64,000 bases of DNA. It comes from Giesbergeria sp. GTDB taxonomy: Bacteria > Pseudomonadota > Gammaproteobacteria > Burkholderiales > Burkholderiaceae_C. Below, piece by piece: positions 19,142 to 26,634 of the stretch. The notes beneath the pieces are model-generated. The model was given only the letters and a program-made list of their open reading frames with translations. It had not been told where the DNA came from and did not search any database. Both the position numbers and the translations under genes were made by a program. The number at the start of each line of letters is the position of its first letter. The stretch's first letter is position 1. The stretch is taken from positions 1 through 64,000 of the forward strand of contig JAKLLE010000008.1 of NCBI GenBank assembly GCA_023150295.1, in the 5' to 3' direction.

Positions 19142-20446
19142 TCAACGGCTGGCCGCGCTGGCCGCAGCCGCTGCTGCCGGGGTGGCAGCAGCCGGGGCCG
19201 CACCTGCGGGCTGGGCCTTGCCAGCGGCCTGCCACGGCACGGCCTTGACGGGTGTGCCCGGCGGCAGCATCTGCACTTTCTGGAAACCGTCCACCATCAC
19301 CTGCTCCCCGGCCTTGAGCCCGTCGAGCACCACCCAGCGCCCGCCCTGCTGGCCGCCCACCTGGATGCGGCGCTGTTCGATCTTGCCCTCGGGCGTGACG
19401 ACCTGTACCGAGTCTCCTTGGGCCGAACGCATCACGGCCTGCTGCGGCAGCGTGATGGCATTGGACGCACGCGCCTGCTCCAGGCGCACACGCACGTACA
19501 GGCCCGGCAGCAAACGACCACCGGGGTTGGGCAACTCGGCGCGCAGGCTCACCTGGCCGGTGGCGGAATCCACCGTCAGGTCGGTGAACAGCAACTTGCC
19601 CGCCTGGGGATGCTCGCTGCCGTCGTCCAGCAGCACGCGCACCTCGGCCGCGCCCTTGCCTGCGGTCTTGAGCTGCCCGGCCTCCAGCGCACGGCGCAGG
19701 CGCAGCGCCTCAGAGGCGGACTGCGTGAAGTTCACATACAGCGGATCGACCTGCTGCACCACGGCCAGTTGCGTGGCCTCGCCCTGGCCCACCAGGGCAC
19801 CCTCGGTCACCAGGGCGCGGCCCACACGCCCCGCAATGGGCGAGGTCACGGTGGCGTAGCCCAGGTTGATGCGCGCGTTGCGCACGGCTGCCTTGCCCGC
19901 AGCCACGTCGGCCTCAGCCTGTTTTTGTGCCGCCACGGCGTTGGCGTAGTCCTGCTGGCTCACGGCCTGTGCCTCCACCAGCGGTTGGTAACGGCCAGCG
20001 AGCGCGCGGGCTTGCGACAGGTTGGCCTCGGCACGCGCCAGTTGTGCCTCGGCAGTTTGCAGTGCGGCCTCGTAGGGAGAGGGATCGATGCGGAACAGCA
20101 CCTGCCCCGCCTTGACCTCGCTGCCCTCCTGGAACAGGCGCTGCTGCAGGATGCCCGCTGCCCGTGCACGCACCTGCGCCACGCGGGAGGCCTCCAGGCG
20201 ACCGGGCAGCTCGGTGAGCAGCCCCACCTCGCCCGGTTGCACGGTTTCCACGCCCACTTCAGGCTGCGGCATCTGGCGGGCGCCGCCGCCCTGGGCGTTT
20301 TTGGCCCCCTCCCCTTGGCCACAGGCCGCCAGTGCGGCCACCAGGCCCAGCGCCGCCAGGCGCGGCCACAGGCGGCTGGCCGACAAGCGCGCGGGAACCC
20401 CCGGGAATGGCGCCGGGGAGCGAGAGGATAGGCAATACGTTGGCAT
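19142..20446 (-). CDS. RND efflux periplasmic adaptor lipoprotein (AcrA/MexA type)
   Basis: A 434-residue membrane fusion protein with a lipobox (AALAAC, lipidated Cys42) that anchors it in the inner membrane. The barrel-sandwich/lipoyl halves, the alpha-hairpin (about 120-190, rich in Ala/Gln/Glu heptads such as LARAEANLSQARALAGRY) and the beta-barrel domain follow in the normal order. The C-terminal tail is a Pro/Ala-rich low-complexity stretch. ATG 20446 follows AAAGGATCACC. It is the first gene of the pump operon, transcribed from the operator region shared with the TetR-type regulator. Confidence 0.93.
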   Translation of the reverse strand: MPTYCLSSRSPAPFPGVPARLSASRLWPRLAALGLVAALAACGQGEGAKNAQGGGARQMPQPEVGVETVQPGEVGLLTELPGRLEASRVAQVRARAAGILQQRLFQEGSEVKAGQVLFRIDPSPYEAALQTAEAQLARAEANLSQARALAGRYQPLVEAQAVSQQDYANAVAAQKQAEADVAAGKAAVRNARINLGYATVTSPIAGRVGRALVTEGALVGQGEATQLAVVQQVDPLYVNFTQSASEALRLRRALEAGQLKTAGKGAAEVRVLLDDGSEHPQAGKLLFTDLTVDSATGQVSLRAELPNPGGRLLPGLYVRVRLEQARASNAITLPQQAVMRSAQGDSVQVVTPEGKIEQRRIQVGGQQGGRWVVLDGLKAGEQVMVDGFQKVQMLPPGTPVKAVPWQAAGKAQPAGAAPAAATPAAAAAASAASR

Positions 20447-20553
20447 GGTGATCCTTTGATTCGGGCCGAAGCAGCAGCCCCTGCCCAGGGAGTCTAGACA
20501 CCCTGTGTGAAGCGCAGGTAAGCGCGCCATAAAGTCCTTGTGAGTGCGCAAGT

Positions 20554-20575
20554 ATACATACATTTCTGTATGTAT
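20554..20575. promoter_or_regulatory. AcrR/TtgR-type operator between efflux operon and regulator
   Basis: Perfect 9-base inverted repeat ATACATACA-TTTC-TGTATGTAT. It closely resembles the known AcrR operator of the E. coli acrAB promoter, which is also a TACATACA/TGTATGTA palindrome. It lies 35 bases upstream of the regulator start and about 108 bases upstream of the adaptor start, and overlaps a possible minus-strand -10 element (TATACT, 20551-20556); a plus-strand TATAGT lies at 20584-20589. Repression of both directions by the neighbouring TetR protein is expected. Confidence 0.8.
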
Positions 20576-20610
20576 GTTTGTTGTATAGTGCGTTGCCCCC
20601 ACACATTCCC

Positions 20611-21234
20611 ATGGCACGACGTACCAAAGCCGAAGCACAGGCCACCCGCAACGCGCTGATCGACGCCGCCGAGCGGCTGTTCGACAGCCGGGGCGTGTCG
20701 CGCACCTCGCTGCAGGACATTGCGCAGGCTGCGGGCGCCACGCGCGGTGCCATTTACTGGCATTTCAAGGACAAGGCCGATCTGTTCAACGCCATGATGG
20801 AGCGCGCCACCGCGCACCTGGACGACATGGCGCAGCAGACCCCCGACGCCGACGCCCCGCCCGACATGCAGGGCTATGTGGACGGCATGGCCCAGGTGCT
20901 GCGCCGCATTGCAGACGACGACGCCCTGAGCCGCGTGCTGCGCATTGCCACCTACCGCATCGAATACGTCGAGGAACTGGGCGCCGTGCAGGCCCGGCAC
21001 CTGCAGGTGCACCGCCAATGGCTGGCCCACAACCGGCAGGCGCTGGAGCGCGCCTTTGCCGCCAGCCCCCACCCGGCGCAGGTGCCGCCGGACGCAGCCG
21101 CGCTGGGGCTGCAGGTGCTGGTTGAAGGCCTGCTGCACAGTTGGCTGCTGGACCCCAACGCCTTTGACCTGGTGCAGGCCGGGCGCAGCGCCATCACCAC
21201 CTACCTGCGCGGGCTGGGCATCGTGCTGCTGTGA
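20611..21234 (+). CDS. TetR/AcrR-family repressor of the RND efflux operon
   Basis: A 207-residue regulator starting at ATG 20611 (MARRTKAEAQATRNALIDAA). The N-terminal helix-turn-helix includes SLQDIAQAAGATRGAIYWHF (about residues 33-52), and the C-terminal half is a helical ligand-binding domain of AcrR/TtgR type. It is divergent from the efflux genes across the perfect palindrome at 20554-20575. Family knowledge says ligand binding by drugs or plant phenolics releases the repressor. Its stop abuts the stop of the convergent puuD gene. Confidence 0.9.
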   Translation: MARRTKAEAQATRNALIDAAERLFDSRGVSRTSLQDIAQAAGATRGAIYWHFKDKADLFNAMMERATAHLDDMAQQTPDADAPPDMQGYVDGMAQVLRRIADDDALSRVLRIATYRIEYVEELGAVQARHLQVHRQWLAHNRQALERAFAASPHPAQVPPDAAALGLQVLVEGLLHSWLLDPNAFDLVQAGRSAITTYLRGLGIVLL

Positions 21235-22467
21235 TCACCGCACCGGCGCACCCGCCTGGAACCAGCGTTCCACCAGCGCACGCTCGGCCTCGGTCATCTG
21301 CGTGGCGTTGTTCAGCGGCATGAGCTTTTGCTGCACCACCTGCTGGTAGATGAGCGGGGCGCGCGAGGCCAGCTGTTCGGGCACATCAAGGCGCAGGCCC
21401 TTCATCTGCACCTCCGCGCCGTGGCACTGCACGCAGCGCTGCTGCAGCACGGTCTGCAATTCCTTGTAGTCAAAATCGGCTTTGACGCCCATAGATTTTG
21501 CGCCAGTAGCTATGTTTTTGATAGCATCATCAGCCACAGGTGCGGGCCGCAGCCATGCCACCACGGCGGCCACCAGCGCCACACCCACCAGCGCATAGGG
21601 CCAGGGGTGGGCGTTGCGCCCCAACTTGAACCCATGGCGCAACACAAAGAACTGCCGTATGGCTGCACCGGCGGCCATCATGAGGATGAGCACCAGCCAG
21701 TTCTGCGGGTGGCTCCAGGTGAAGCTGTAGTGCCCACTGAGCATGGCGAACAGCACCGGCAGCGTGAAGTAGGTGTTGTGCACGCTGCGCTGCTTGCCGC
21801 GCTTGCCGTGGATGGGGTCCACCGGCCGCCCGGCCTTCAGGTCGGCCACCACGGTGCGCTGGCCCGGAATGATCCAGAAGAACACATTGGCGCTCATGGC
21901 CGTGGCCAGCATGGCACCCACGAGCAAAAAGGCCGCGCGCCCGGCAAACCAATGGCAGGCCAGCCACGAGGCGATGCATACCAGCACGAACACCAGCGCG
22001 CCAACGATGGCGTCGCCGTTCTTGCGCTGGCCGAAGGCACGGCAGATGGCGTCGTACAACAGCCAGAACACCACCAAAAAGGACAGTGCAGCGACCACGG
22101 CGGTGGATGGTGCCCAGTCCATGCGCGACTTGTCCACCAGGTAGGTGCCCGCGCTCCACAGGTACGACACGGAGAACAGCGCAAAGCCGCTGAGCCAGGT
22201 GCTGTAGCTCTCCCAATAGAACCAGTGCAGGTGGCCGGGGAGTTGGGGCGGCGCGACGTTGAACTTGACCGGGTGGTAGAAGCCCCCGCCGTGCACGGCC
22301 CAGAGCTCGCCGCTCACGCCCTGGCGCTTCAGTTCCTCATCCTCGGGCGGCGTGAGGCTGCTGTCCAGGAAGACGAAGTAAAACGAGGAACCGATCCAGG
22401 CAATGGCCGTGATGACGTGCAGCCATCGCAGCAGCAGATTGGCCCAGTCGAGAAGGTAGCTTTCCAT
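21235..22467 (-). CDS. puuD: Urate hydroxylase PuuD (membrane urate oxidase with cytochrome c domain)
   Basis: A 410-residue enzyme that oxidises urate to 5-hydroxyisourate, feeding electrons into the respiratory chain. It starts at ATG 22467 (MESYLLDWANLLLRWLHVIT). The N-terminal PuuD domain has several membrane helices with conserved segments ITAIAWIGSSFYFVFLD and PPQLPGHLHWFYWESYSTWL. A linker then leads to a C-terminal cytochrome c domain with CVQCH (Cys345, Cys348, His349) and a likely Met ligand in MPLNNATQM. The linker around residues 314-324 is encoded by a copy of the dispersed repeat. It follows xdhC on the same strand by 152 bases. Confidence 0.92.
   Translation of the reverse strand: MESYLLDWANLLLRWLHVITAIAWIGSSFYFVFLDSSLTPPEDEELKRQGVSGELWAVHGGGFYHPVKFNVAPPQLPGHLHWFYWESYSTWLSGFALFSVSYLWSAGTYLVDKSRMDWAPSTAVVAALSFLVVFWLLYDAICRAFGQRKNGDAIVGALVFVLVCIASWLACHWFAGRAAFLLVGAMLATAMSANVFFWIIPGQRTVVADLKAGRPVDPIHGKRGKQRSVHNTYFTLPVLFAMLSGHYSFTWSHPQNWLVLILMMAAGAAIRQFFVLRHGFKLGRNAHPWPYALVGVALVAAVVAWLRPAPVADDAIKNIATGAKSMGVKADFDYKELQTVLQQRCVQCHGAEVQMKGLRLDVPEQLASRAPLIYQQVVQQKLMPLNNATQMTEAERALVERWFQAGAPVR
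21495..21527 (-). repeat. In-frame partial copy of the dispersed repeat inside puuD
   Basis: On the coding strand this reads GCTATCAAAAACATAGCTAC followed by TGGCGCAAAAT, matching the AGCTATT...AATAGCA arm of the intergenic copies at 48068 and 59341. It encodes part of the membrane-to-cytochrome linker (about AIKNIATGAKS) and does not disturb either domain. Confidence 0.55.
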
Positions 22468-22619
22468 GGTTTTCACCCTTGGCAAGACGCCAAACGCCAT
22501 TCACCACTGCGGGCGCTCTGAACAGCATGGGCCGCGCTCCAAAGCGGCTTGCACCGCCAGGGCTCCGCTGCGACCGGAGGATGCGGCAAGTGTATGCAAA
22601 TCCAGCGGATCGGAATGCA

Positions 22620-23453
22620 TCAAGCGCCCTCGTTCCCGTCAGGAGGCAGGGTTTGCAACAGCTGGGCCGCTACGGCCACGGCAATCACTTCGGGCGCCTT
22701 GCCCGCGATGCCAGGCACGCCGATGGGGCAGGTCACCTGCGCCAGCTCAGCTTCGGCAAAGCCGCGCTCGTGCAGGCGGCGGCGAAAGCTGGCCCATTTG
22801 CTGCGGCTGCCGATCAGGCCGATGAAGGGCAGGTCGCCGCGTTCGCGCTGGCGGTGCAGGCAGGCGGCGACCACGTCCAGGTCCTCGGCATGGCTGAAGC
22901 TCATGATGAGCACGCGCGAGCCCGGCTCCAGGCCCGGCACGGCGGCCTGCACGGGGTCGGAATGCTCGCAAGCCACGCCCGGCGCCACATCGGGCGGAAA
23001 GACACCGTCGCGGCTGTCGATCCAGGTGAGCGCAAACGGCAGCGGCGCCAGCACGCGCGCCAGCGCCTGACCCACATGGCCGCCGCCGAACAGCGCCACA
23101 GGCACCTGCCGTGGCGCCAGGCGCGCCGCAAGCGCCGCCGCATCGGCCTGGGTAACCTGCTCGTAGCGCAGGTGCATCACGCCGCCGCAGCACTGGCCCA
23201 GGCTGGGGCCGAGCGCGTAGCGCAGCACCGCAGCGCCCTCCCCGCCCGCAAGGCGGCGGCGTGCCTCGGCGATGGCCTGGAACTCCACATGGCCGCCGCC
23301 GATGGTGCCCACCACAGCATCGGCCGCTACCGCCATCCAGGCGCCGCGCTCGCGCGGCGTGGAGCCCTCGGTCTGCTGCACGCTCACCAGGCAGGCCGGG
23401 GCCTTTTCCAGCGCCTGGAGCAAATGGTGCAAAAATGCGCCGCTACCCGTCAT
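22620..23453 (-). CDS. xdhC: Xanthine dehydrogenase accessory protein XdhC
   Basis: A 277-residue maturation factor. XdhC proteins bind and protect molybdenum cofactor, promote its sulfuration and insert it into the large subunit. The N-terminal XdhC/CoxI domain has VSVQQTEGSTPRERGAWM and GTIGGGHVEFQ, with CCGG near residue 90. The C-terminal Rossmann-type domain has ALFGGGHVGQALARVL and ends with GLIGSRSKWASFRRRL and PIGVPGIAGKAPEVIA. All the family blocks are present. It leads a minus-strand pair with puuD and is separated from xdhAB by 13 kb of unrelated genes. Confidence 0.92.
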   Translation of the reverse strand: MTGSGAFLHHLLQALEKAPACLVSVQQTEGSTPRERGAWMAVAADAVVGTIGGGHVEFQAIAEARRRLAGGEGAAVLRYALGPSLGQCCGGVMHLRYEQVTQADAAALAARLAPRQVPVALFGGGHVGQALARVLAPLPFALTWIDSRDGVFPPDVAPGVACEHSDPVQAAVPGLEPGSRVLIMSFSHAEDLDVVAACLHRQRERGDLPFIGLIGSRSKWASFRRRLHERGFAEAELAQVTCPIGVPGIAGKAPEVIAVAVAAQLLQTLPPDGNEGA

Positions 23454-23470
23454 TGCGCACAGCCTCTTCC

Positions 23471-23995
23471 ATGGATCCGAACCCTTCGCAACGCAGCACC
23501 AAGCGCAGCCCCTGGCTGCTCGCAGGCCTGATGGCGGGCGTGGCCGCCGTGGTGGCTGCCTGCAAGTCTTCGCCCGTCAGCACCGTGCCGCAGGGCAAGC
23601 ACCCGGGTGGCGACAGCCCCAGCACGCTGGGCCCGGCCACACAAATCTCGCCCCCGTCGGAAGCCCGCAACCCGCGCGACTACCGCAAGGACGCGGCCAC
23701 GCACCTGTATGCGCTGAACGCCGAGCGCATCTACCAGGGCAAGCTGCCGTCCATGCTCTACGCCATCGGCGTGCTGGAGGTGGACATCGACCGCAAGGGC
23801 CGTGTGACCGGCGTGCGCTGGCTGCGCGCGCCGCGCCACGCGCCCGAGGTGGTGGCCGAGATCGAGCGCACGGTGCGCGCCGCCGCGCCCTACCCGCTGC
23901 CTGCACGCCTGGGCAAGGTCACCTACACCGACACCTGGCTGTGGGACAAAAGCGGGCGCTTTCAGCTCGACACGCTGACCGAAGGCCAGCTCTGA
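23471..23995 (+). CDS. Small lipoprotein with TonB-like C-terminal domain
   Basis: A 174-residue protein from ATG 23471; an in-frame ATG at 23433 overlaps the divergent xdhC start and is less likely. A basic N-terminus and hydrophobic stretch end in VVAAC, a lipobox-like site near residue 31. A Ser/Pro-rich linker and a folded domain follow (LEVDIDRKGRVTGVRWLRAP... KVTYTDTWLWDKSGRFQLDT), resembling the C-terminal domain of TonB-type energy transducers. No TonB membrane anchor or Pro-repeat is present, so a TonB role is not implied. It sits between xdhC and uraH; a link to purine use is only positional. Confidence 0.7.
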   Translation: MDPNPSQRSTKRSPWLLAGLMAGVAAVVAACKSSPVSTVPQGKHPGGDSPSTLGPATQISPPSEARNPRDYRKDAATHLYALNAERIYQGKLPSMLYAIGVLEVDIDRKGRVTGVRWLRAPRHAPEVVAEIERTVRAAAPYPLPARLGKVTYTDTWLWDKSGRFQLDTLTEGQL

Positions 23996-24002
23996 ACACA
24001 CC

Positions 24003-24353
24003 TCAAGACCCCCGGTAGGTCGAATAGCTCCAGGGGCTCACCAGCAGCGGCACGTGGTAGTGCTGGTCGACATGGGCAATACCGAAGTCCAGGTTCACCT
24101 GGTCCAGGAAGGGGGGGTCGGGCAACTGCACACCACGCGCCCTGAAGTAGCCCGCCACGTCAAAACGCAGGCGGTAGGTACCCACGCGCAGGCTGGCGTT
24201 GTCGAACAGCGGCGCATCGGTGCGGCCATCGCGGTTGAGCACCACGCGCTGGAGCAGCGTGGCGCTTTCGCCCTCGGTGGCATACAGCGCCACGGCCATG
24301 CCCGCAGCGGGGCAGCCGTGCATGGTGTCCAGTACGTGGGTGCTCAGGCCCAT
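24003..24353 (-). CDS. uraH: 5-hydroxyisourate hydrolase (transthyretin-like)
   Basis: A 116-residue protein that hydrolyses 5-hydroxyisourate, the product of PuuD, to OHCU. ATG 24353 follows CAGGAGACTTCGCC, a strong ribosome binding site. Family hallmarks are [20 protein letters not shown] at the N-terminus (with the active-site His), the Arg in TYRLRFD, and the C-terminal [18 protein letters not shown] ending in the diagnostic YRGS. Length is typical. It is convergent with the lipoprotein gene and divergent from puuE, sharing a 97-base promoter region. Confidence 0.95.
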   Translation of the reverse strand: MGLSTHVLDTMHGCPAAGMAVALYATEGESATLLQRVVLNRDGRTDAPLFDNASLRVGTYRLRFDVAGYFRARGVQLPDPPFLDQVNLDFGIAHVDQHYHVPLLVSPWSYSTYRGS

Positions 24354-24450
24354 GGCGAAGTCTCCTGGTGGCGTGTGTGCGATGCTGCAAGTGTAGGCAG
24401 CCTGGGCGTCTGTGCCTATGATTCCCCATCTCCCTGCGGTGCCTGCTGCC

Positions 24451-25407
24451 ATGACCTACGACACCACCCTGCCCTACCCGCGCGACCTCATCGGCCACGG
24501 CCGCCACCCGCCGCACGCGCGCTGGCCCGGCGGCGCGCGCATTGCCGTGCAGTTCGTGCTGAACTACGAGGAAGGCGGCGAGAACTGCGTGCTGCATGGC
24601 GACGCGGGCTCGGAGCAGTTTCTCTCCGAGATGTTCAACCCGGCCAGCTACCCCGAGCGGCACATGAGCATGGAGGGCATCTACGAATACGGCGCACGCG
24701 CGGGTGTCTGGCGCATCCTGCGCGAGTTCGAGCAGCGTGGCCTGCCGCTCACGGTGTTCGGCGTCTCCAGCGCCCTGCAGCGCCACCCCGAACTGACGGC
24801 TGCCTTCGTCGAGCTGGGCCACGAGATCGCCTGCCATGGCCTCAAGTGGATCCACTACCAGAGCGTGCCCGAGGACATCGAGCGCACCCACCTGCAGGAG
24901 GCCATGGCCATCATCGAGCGCCTGACCGGCGAGCGCCCACTGGGCTGGTACACCGGGCGCGACAGCCCGCGCACGCGCCGCCTGGTGGCCGACCACGGCG
25001 GCTTTGCCTACGACAGCGACTACTACGGCGACGACCTGCCGTTCTGGATGCAGGTGCGGCGCACCGACGGCACGGTGGTGCCCCAACTCATCGTGCCCTA
25101 CACGCTGGACTGCAACGACATGCGCTTTGCCCTGCCCCAGGGCTATTCGCACGCCGACCCGTTCTTCCAGTACCTGAAGGACACGTTTGACGCGCTCTAC
25201 GCCGAGGGCGACCCCGCCGGCCTGGACCGCCCCAAGATGATGAGCATCGGCATGCACTGCCGCCTGCTGGGGCGCCCCGGGCGCATCACGGCGCTGCAGC
25301 GCTTTCTGGACCACATCCAGCAGCACGCGCAGGTGTGGGTGGCGCGGCGCATCGACATTGCGCGGCACTGGCAGGCAACGTATCCCTTTGCATCTCAAGC
25401 GCGATGA
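24451..25407 (+). CDS. puuE: Allantoinase PuuE (polysaccharide-deacetylase type)
   Basis: A 318-residue, likely metal-independent allantoinase of the NodB-like deacetylase fold that opens allantoin to allantoate. The start is ATG 24451 ([20 protein letters not shown]). Typical blocks are [70 protein letters not shown] and [17 protein letters not shown]. It is the last purine gene before the defence island; the next step of the pathway is encoded 15.7 kb further on at 41106. Confidence 0.94.
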   Translation: MTYDTTLPYPRDLIGHGRHPPHARWPGGARIAVQFVLNYEEGGENCVLHGDAGSEQFLSEMFNPASYPERHMSMEGIYEYGARAGVWRILREFEQRGLPLTVFGVSSALQRHPELTAAFVELGHEIACHGLKWIHYQSVPEDIERTHLQEAMAIIERLTGERPLGWYTGRDSPRTRRLVADHGGFAYDSDYYGDDLPFWMQVRRTDGTVVPQLIVPYTLDCNDMRFALPQGYSHADPFFQYLKDTFDALYAEGDPAGLDRPKMMSIGMHCRLLGRPGRITALQRFLDHIQQHAQVWVARRIDIARHWQATYPFASQAR

Positions 25408-25470
25408 TCGCCAGGGCCTGGGCATCCCTCTGCCACAAAAACCTGGGCTGGCGACCTGAGGCACCGTCAT

Positions 25471-25542
25471 TAAATGGGGTAAATACCTGAGATATTAGGG
25501 GAAAATTAGCTTTCAATACCCCATTTATAGCCACAATACCCC
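25471..25542. promoter_or_regulatory. Inverted and direct repeats upstream of the Fic gene (candidate operator)
   Basis: A perfect 11-base inverted repeat TAAATGGGGTA (25471-25481) / TACCCCATTTA (25517-25527) with a 35-base gap, plus a direct repeat CAATACCCC at 25514-25522 and 25534-25542, exactly 20 bases (about two helical turns) apart. The last copy is 30 bases before the Fic start codon. The AT-rich sequence between them suits a promoter. The Fic protein has a C-terminal winged-helix domain, so autoregulation through these boxes is plausible. Confidence 0.55.
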
Positions 25543-25572
25543 GATTGTTCTCAGCAAACCAGCGGCCACCCC

Positions 25573-26634
25573 ATGCAGTCTCTCTACCCGGAATTTCTCG
25601 CCAAGCTGCGCTTTGACACGCAGCAACTGGCAACACTGCGCGCGCTGGGCGAATACCGGGGCAAGCAGCAGCTCTACGTCGCCCAGTCGCCAGAGGTATT
25701 GAGCGATCTGCGCCAGGTGGCCGTCGTCGAGTCCACCGAGTCATCCAACCGCCTGGAGGGGGTGGTTGTGGCGGCGCACCGGCTCAAGTCACTGGTGCTC
25801 AAGAACGCCACGCCGCAAAGCCGGTCTGAGCAGGAAGTGGCGGGCTACCGCGATGCCCTGGGCCTTATCCACGAAAGCGGCGCACAAATACCGTTTTCGG
25901 AGGGCACCGTGCTGCAGCTCCACGGCATGCTGTACCGCTACATGCCGCAACCAGGCGGGCGCTGGAAGGCGACGAACAACGACATCGTCGAGCGTCACCC
26001 CGATGGCAGCTCGCGCATCCGTTTTCGACCGGTCGCGGCGCACCTCACGCCCATCACGATGGCGGACCTGATCGCGCGCTACCGCTTGGCCTTGGATCAG
26101 CACTTGGCAGACCCCTTGGTGCTGGTGCCGCTGGCCATCCTCGACTTCCTGTGCATCCACCCCTTCCCGGATGGCAACGGCCGCATGGCACGTCTGCTCA
26201 CCCTGCAGCTGCTCTATCACTTCGACTACGCGGTGGGCCGCTTCATCAGCCTGGAGCGCATCTTCGAAGAGTCGAAGGAGAGCTACTACGAAACGCTGGA
26301 GGCCAGCTCCCAGGGCTGGCACGAGGCCGCACACGACATCGCCCCGTGGCTCGATTACTTCTGGGGCGCTCTACTGCGTGCCTACAAGGAATTTGAAGAG
26401 CGCGTGGGCACCATCGAGCGCGGCCGGGGCGCCAAGGGCGACCGCGTTCGCTCTGAAATTCTCAAACGCCAACTGCCGTTCTCGATCTCGGAGATTGAGG
26501 AGGCCTGCCCCGGCATCAGCCGCGACATGGTGCGCGTGATCCTTCGCGCCATGAAGGCCGAGGGGGTGATTGCCCCAACAGGAAAGGGACGCGGCGCGAA
26601 ATGGTCGCAAGTCAAGGCGGAGGGAAAAACCTGA
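25573..26634 (+). CDS. Fic family protein with C-terminal winged-helix domain
   Basis: A 353-residue Fic protein; the family transfers AMP or similar groups from nucleotides onto target proteins. The active-site motif is canonical: HPFPDGNGRMAR at 196-207. An N-terminal inhibitory motif of the (S/T)xxxE(G/N) type is present (SSNRLEG, Ser58 to Glu62), meaning activity is normally held back by its own helix. A C-terminal winged-helix segment (about 295-345, SEILKRQLPFSISEIEEACP) suggests DNA binding. Its stop overlaps the helicase start (TGATG), so it appears to head the defence operon. Its role could be regulator or toxin-like effector; the sequence does not decide. Confidence 0.88.
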   Translation: MQSLYPEFLAKLRFDTQQLATLRALGEYRGKQQLYVAQSPEVLSDLRQVAVVESTESSNRLEGVVVAAHRLKSLVLKNATPQSRSEQEVAGYRDALGLIHESGAQIPFSEGTVLQLHGMLYRYMPQPGGRWKATNNDIVERHPDGSSRIRFRPVAAHLTPITMADLIARYRLALDQHLADPLVLVPLAILDFLCIHPFPDGNGRMARLLTLQLLYHFDYAVGRFISLERIFEESKESYYETLEASSQGWHEAAHDIAPWLDYFWGALLRAYKEFEERVGTIERGRGAKGDRVRSEILKRQLPFSISEIEEACPGISRDMVRVILRAMKAEGVIAPTGKGRGAKWSQVKAEGKT

